From the NCBI GenBank assembly GCA_012839345.1, contig DUNN01000023.1, positions 1 through 64,000 of the forward strand: a stretch of DNA of 64,000 nucleotides, in the 5' to 3' direction. A program made the translations under genes and the position numbers. Numbering within the stretch: the first letter of the stretch is position 1; the number at the start of each line of letters is the position of its first letter. The notes under the pieces are model-generated. The model was given only the letters and a program-made list of their open reading frames with translations, ran no database searches and was not told the origin of the DNA. This document shows positions 62,288 to 64,000 of this stretch, piece after piece. The stretch comes from Clostridiales bacterium (GTDB taxonomy: Bacteria > Bacillota > Clostridia > Oscillospirales > Acutalibacteraceae).

Positions 62288-64000
62288 TTATTCTTGTGTG
62301 GTTTCTTCTTCCGTCTCGGTGGTTTCCTCCGCGTCCTCATCCGCTTCGGTTCCGGCATCTGCATCCGCGTCGCCTTCATCCGGCGGAAGATCGTCTTGCT
62401 CTTCGCCTTCTTCATGGGCGGTGCGAGCCAGTGTGACTACTTTGCTGTCTTCGTTCAGGCGCATGAGCAGAACGCCCTTCGCCGGACGTGAGCATTCGCG
62501 GATGGAATCTGCCGGAATGCGGATGATGATGCCGTCGGAAGCAATCAAAATGATGTCATCGTCGCGGTTAACTACTTTGATGCCCGCAACGCATCCGTAT
62601 TTTTCAACGTGATAATTCAGCAGGCCTTTGCCGCCTCTGGACTGAATGCGGTAATCGGAAATTGGGGAAAGCCTGCCGTAGCCGGTTTCGGAAACCGTCA
62701 GCACCAAGCCACCCTCCCGCAGGGAGCTCATGCCCACTACGGTGTCGCCGTCTTTCAGGGTAATCGCCTTTACGCCGCGTGCCGTGCGGCCCATGGGGCG
62801 TACATCCGTTTCCGCAAACCGGATTGCCATGCCCAAGCGTGTGGCAATCAACAGTTCGGTCTTGCCGTCGGTCCGGCGCACCCAAGAAAGCTCGTCGCCT
62901 TCGTCCAAATCAATCGCGATGATGCCGCCCTTACGTGCGGTATCATAGGCGCTCAGGCTGGTACGCTTGATAACGCCGTTGCGGGTAACCATAACCAGAT
63001 AGCTTTCCTCGTCGAATTCGGGTACGCGGATCATGGAGGTCACGCGCTCGTCCTGCGCAATAGGCAGTAGGTTGGCGATGTTCATGCCCTTGCTGGTACG
63101 GGAACCTTCCGGAATTTCATAGCATTTCAGCCGGTATACGCGGCCGTAGTTGGTAAAGAACAGGACGTAGTCGTGGCTGTTGATAACGAACATTTCGCTG
63201 GCCACATCTTCTTCCCGGCGTGCCATGCCGCTCACGCCGCGCCCGCCCCTGCGCTGGGTACGGTAGGTATCCGTCGGCTGGCGCTTTACATAGCCGAAGT
63301 TCGTCAGGGTCAACACGCACTCTTCCTGAGGAATCAAATCCTCAATGTCGACCTCTCCGCTGATGGCGGCAATTTCGGTACGGCGTTCATCGGTAAATTT
63401 GTTTTTCACCGCGATGGCTTCCTCTTTGACTATGGCAAGCACGCGGCCCTCGTTCGCTAGAATATCTTTAAAGTCAGCGATTTTCACGAGGAGGGCGGAA
63501 AGCTCATCCTCCAGCTTCTGCCGTTCCAATCCGGTCAAGCGGCCGAGCGGCATCTGCACAATCGCCTGCGTCTGCGGGTCATCCAGTCCGAAACGCTCGG
63601 TCAGGCGTTCCCTTGCGTTGGCAATGGAAGCAGAGGAACGGATAATCTGAATCACTTCGTCGATATGATCGACGGCAACTTTCAATCCTTCCAGAATATG
63701 CGCGCGTTCCTCTGCTTTTCTCAGGTCAAACTGAATGCGGCGGCGGACAACGCTTTCCTGGAAGTTGATATATTCCTGAAGAATTTCTTTCAGCGTCAGT
63801 GTTTTCGGTTCCCCGTTCACAATTGCAAGCATGTTCACGCTGAAAGTCGTCTGCATCTGGGTATAAGAATACAACTGGTTCAAAATCACCTGCGGGGAAG
63901 CGTCGCGCTTTACCGTAATGACGATATGCATTCCCTGCCGGTCGGAGTGGTCCTCAATGTTGGAGATACCATCCAAACGCTTATCCTTGACCAGGTCGGC
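62288..64000 (-). CDS. gyrA: DNA gyrase subunit A, C-terminal part (gene continues beyond the window)
   Basis: The frame is open up to the right edge (ending there with ADLVKDKRLDGISNIEDHSD), so only the C-terminal ~570 residues are visible. The part includes the coiled-coil and tower region (FQESVVRRRIQFDLRKAEERAHILEGL), DPQTQAIVQMPLGRLTGLE, and the C-terminal beta-pinwheel with the GyrA box QRRGGRG, which wraps DNA and marks gyrase rather than topoisomerase IV. Several pinwheel repeats follow (TNYGRVYRLKCYEIPEGSRTSKG, TRNGVIKRTSLSAY, GTARGVKAITL-like). The protein ends in a long acidic tail rich in Asp/Glu (about 45 residues), possibly regulating supercoiling. Confidence 0.95.
   Translation of the reverse strand, partial: ADLVKDKRLDGISNIEDHSDRQGMHIVITVKRDASPQVILNQLYSYTQMQTTFSVNMLAIVNGEPKTLTLKEILQEYINFQESVVRRRIQFDLRKAEERAHILEGLKVAVDHIDEVIQIIRSSASIANARERLTERFGLDDPQTQAIVQMPLGRLTGLERQKLEDELSALLVKIADFKDILANEGRVLAIVKEEAIAVKNKFTDERRTEIAAISGEVDIEDLIPQEECVLTLTNFGYVKRQPTDTYRTQRRGGRGVSGMARREEDVASEMFVINSHDYVLFFTNYGRVYRLKCYEIPEGSRTSKGMNIANLLPIAQDERVTSMIRVPEFDEESYLVMVTRNGVIKRTSLSAYDTARKGGIIAIDLDEGDELSWVRRTDGKTELLIATRLGMAIRFAETDVRPMGRTARGVKAITLKDGDTVVGMSSLREGGLVLTVSETGYGRLSPISDYRIQSRGGKGLLNYHVEKYGCVAGIKVVNRDDDIILIASDGIIIRIPADSIRECSRPAKGVLLMRLNEDSKVVTLARTAHEEGEEQDDLPPDEGDADADAGTEADEDAEETTETEEETTQE

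Overview
The window looks like chromosome of an anaerobic Gram-positive bacterium of class Clostridia, most like the Oscillospiraceae/Ruminococcaceae (for example Caproiciproducens-type). The reasons are a moderately high GC content, GGAGG-type ribosome binding sites with frequent TTG/GTG starts, the order mreB-mreC-mreD-PBP2-minD-mgsA, a T-box leader on hisS, an oxygen-sensitive class III ribonucleotide reductase and zapA next to a U32 peptidase. No phage, transposase, CRISPR array or rRNA was seen. The species assignment is inference.

Layout. 1-3375: a Co/Ni ECF transporter operon (cbiM-cbiQ-cbiO) behind an unusual leader region with two tandem copies of a 196-nt structured-RNA unit and a 35-nt piece that is the inverted complement of the start of cbiO. 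3696-4568: a MYG1-family protein. 4741-23280: a rhamnogalacturonan-I (pectin backbone) utilisation locus. It holds a membrane-bound AraC-type sensor-regulator, an LplABC/YteP-YtcP-YtcQ type oligosaccharide ABC importer without its ATPase, a PcRGLX/YetA-type exo-lyase, YesU (DUF1961), a rhamnogalacturonan acetylesterase, a GH42 beta-galactosidase, a GH106-like hydrolase on the opposite strand, and a large protein that fuses a CE12 acetylesterase to a GH105 unsaturated rhamnogalacturonyl hydrolase. None of the enzymes has a signal peptide, so the model is import of large acetylated oligomers and digestion in the cytoplasm.

23281-28900: tRNA-Arg(ACG), an ECF S component, and a glycogen/maltodextrin pair (glycogen phosphorylase, GH13). 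29333-33334: zapA, U32 peptidase, dut, maf. 33561-39709: the cell-shape cluster mreBCD-PBP2, minD and mgsA. 39755-44340: T-box, hisS, a serine hydrolase, aspS. 44623-47100: queH followed by a small group of decaying genes (half an MFS transporter, a frameshifted GNAT, a MazG-like remnant) with one intact GNAT between them. 47442-48861: HxlR regulator and aldo/keto reductase. 48965-52056: nrdD-nrdG with two candidate NrdR boxes and a good sigma-A promoter. 52316-55030: a SARP/BTAD regulator and a CLC channel/antiporter on opposite strands, separated by stacked terminators. 55293-60119: a Gld-type ABC system (ATPase, permease, auxiliary protein, DUF4340). 60548-64000: small membrane protein, Nudix hydrolase, LprI-like lipoprotein and the C-terminal two thirds of gyrA, which runs off the right edge.

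The most novel-looking items are the tandem structured RNA plus cbiO-complementary segment upstream of cbiMQO, the CE12-GH105 fusion enzyme, and a perfect 20-bp palindrome in front of the pectin importer operon.
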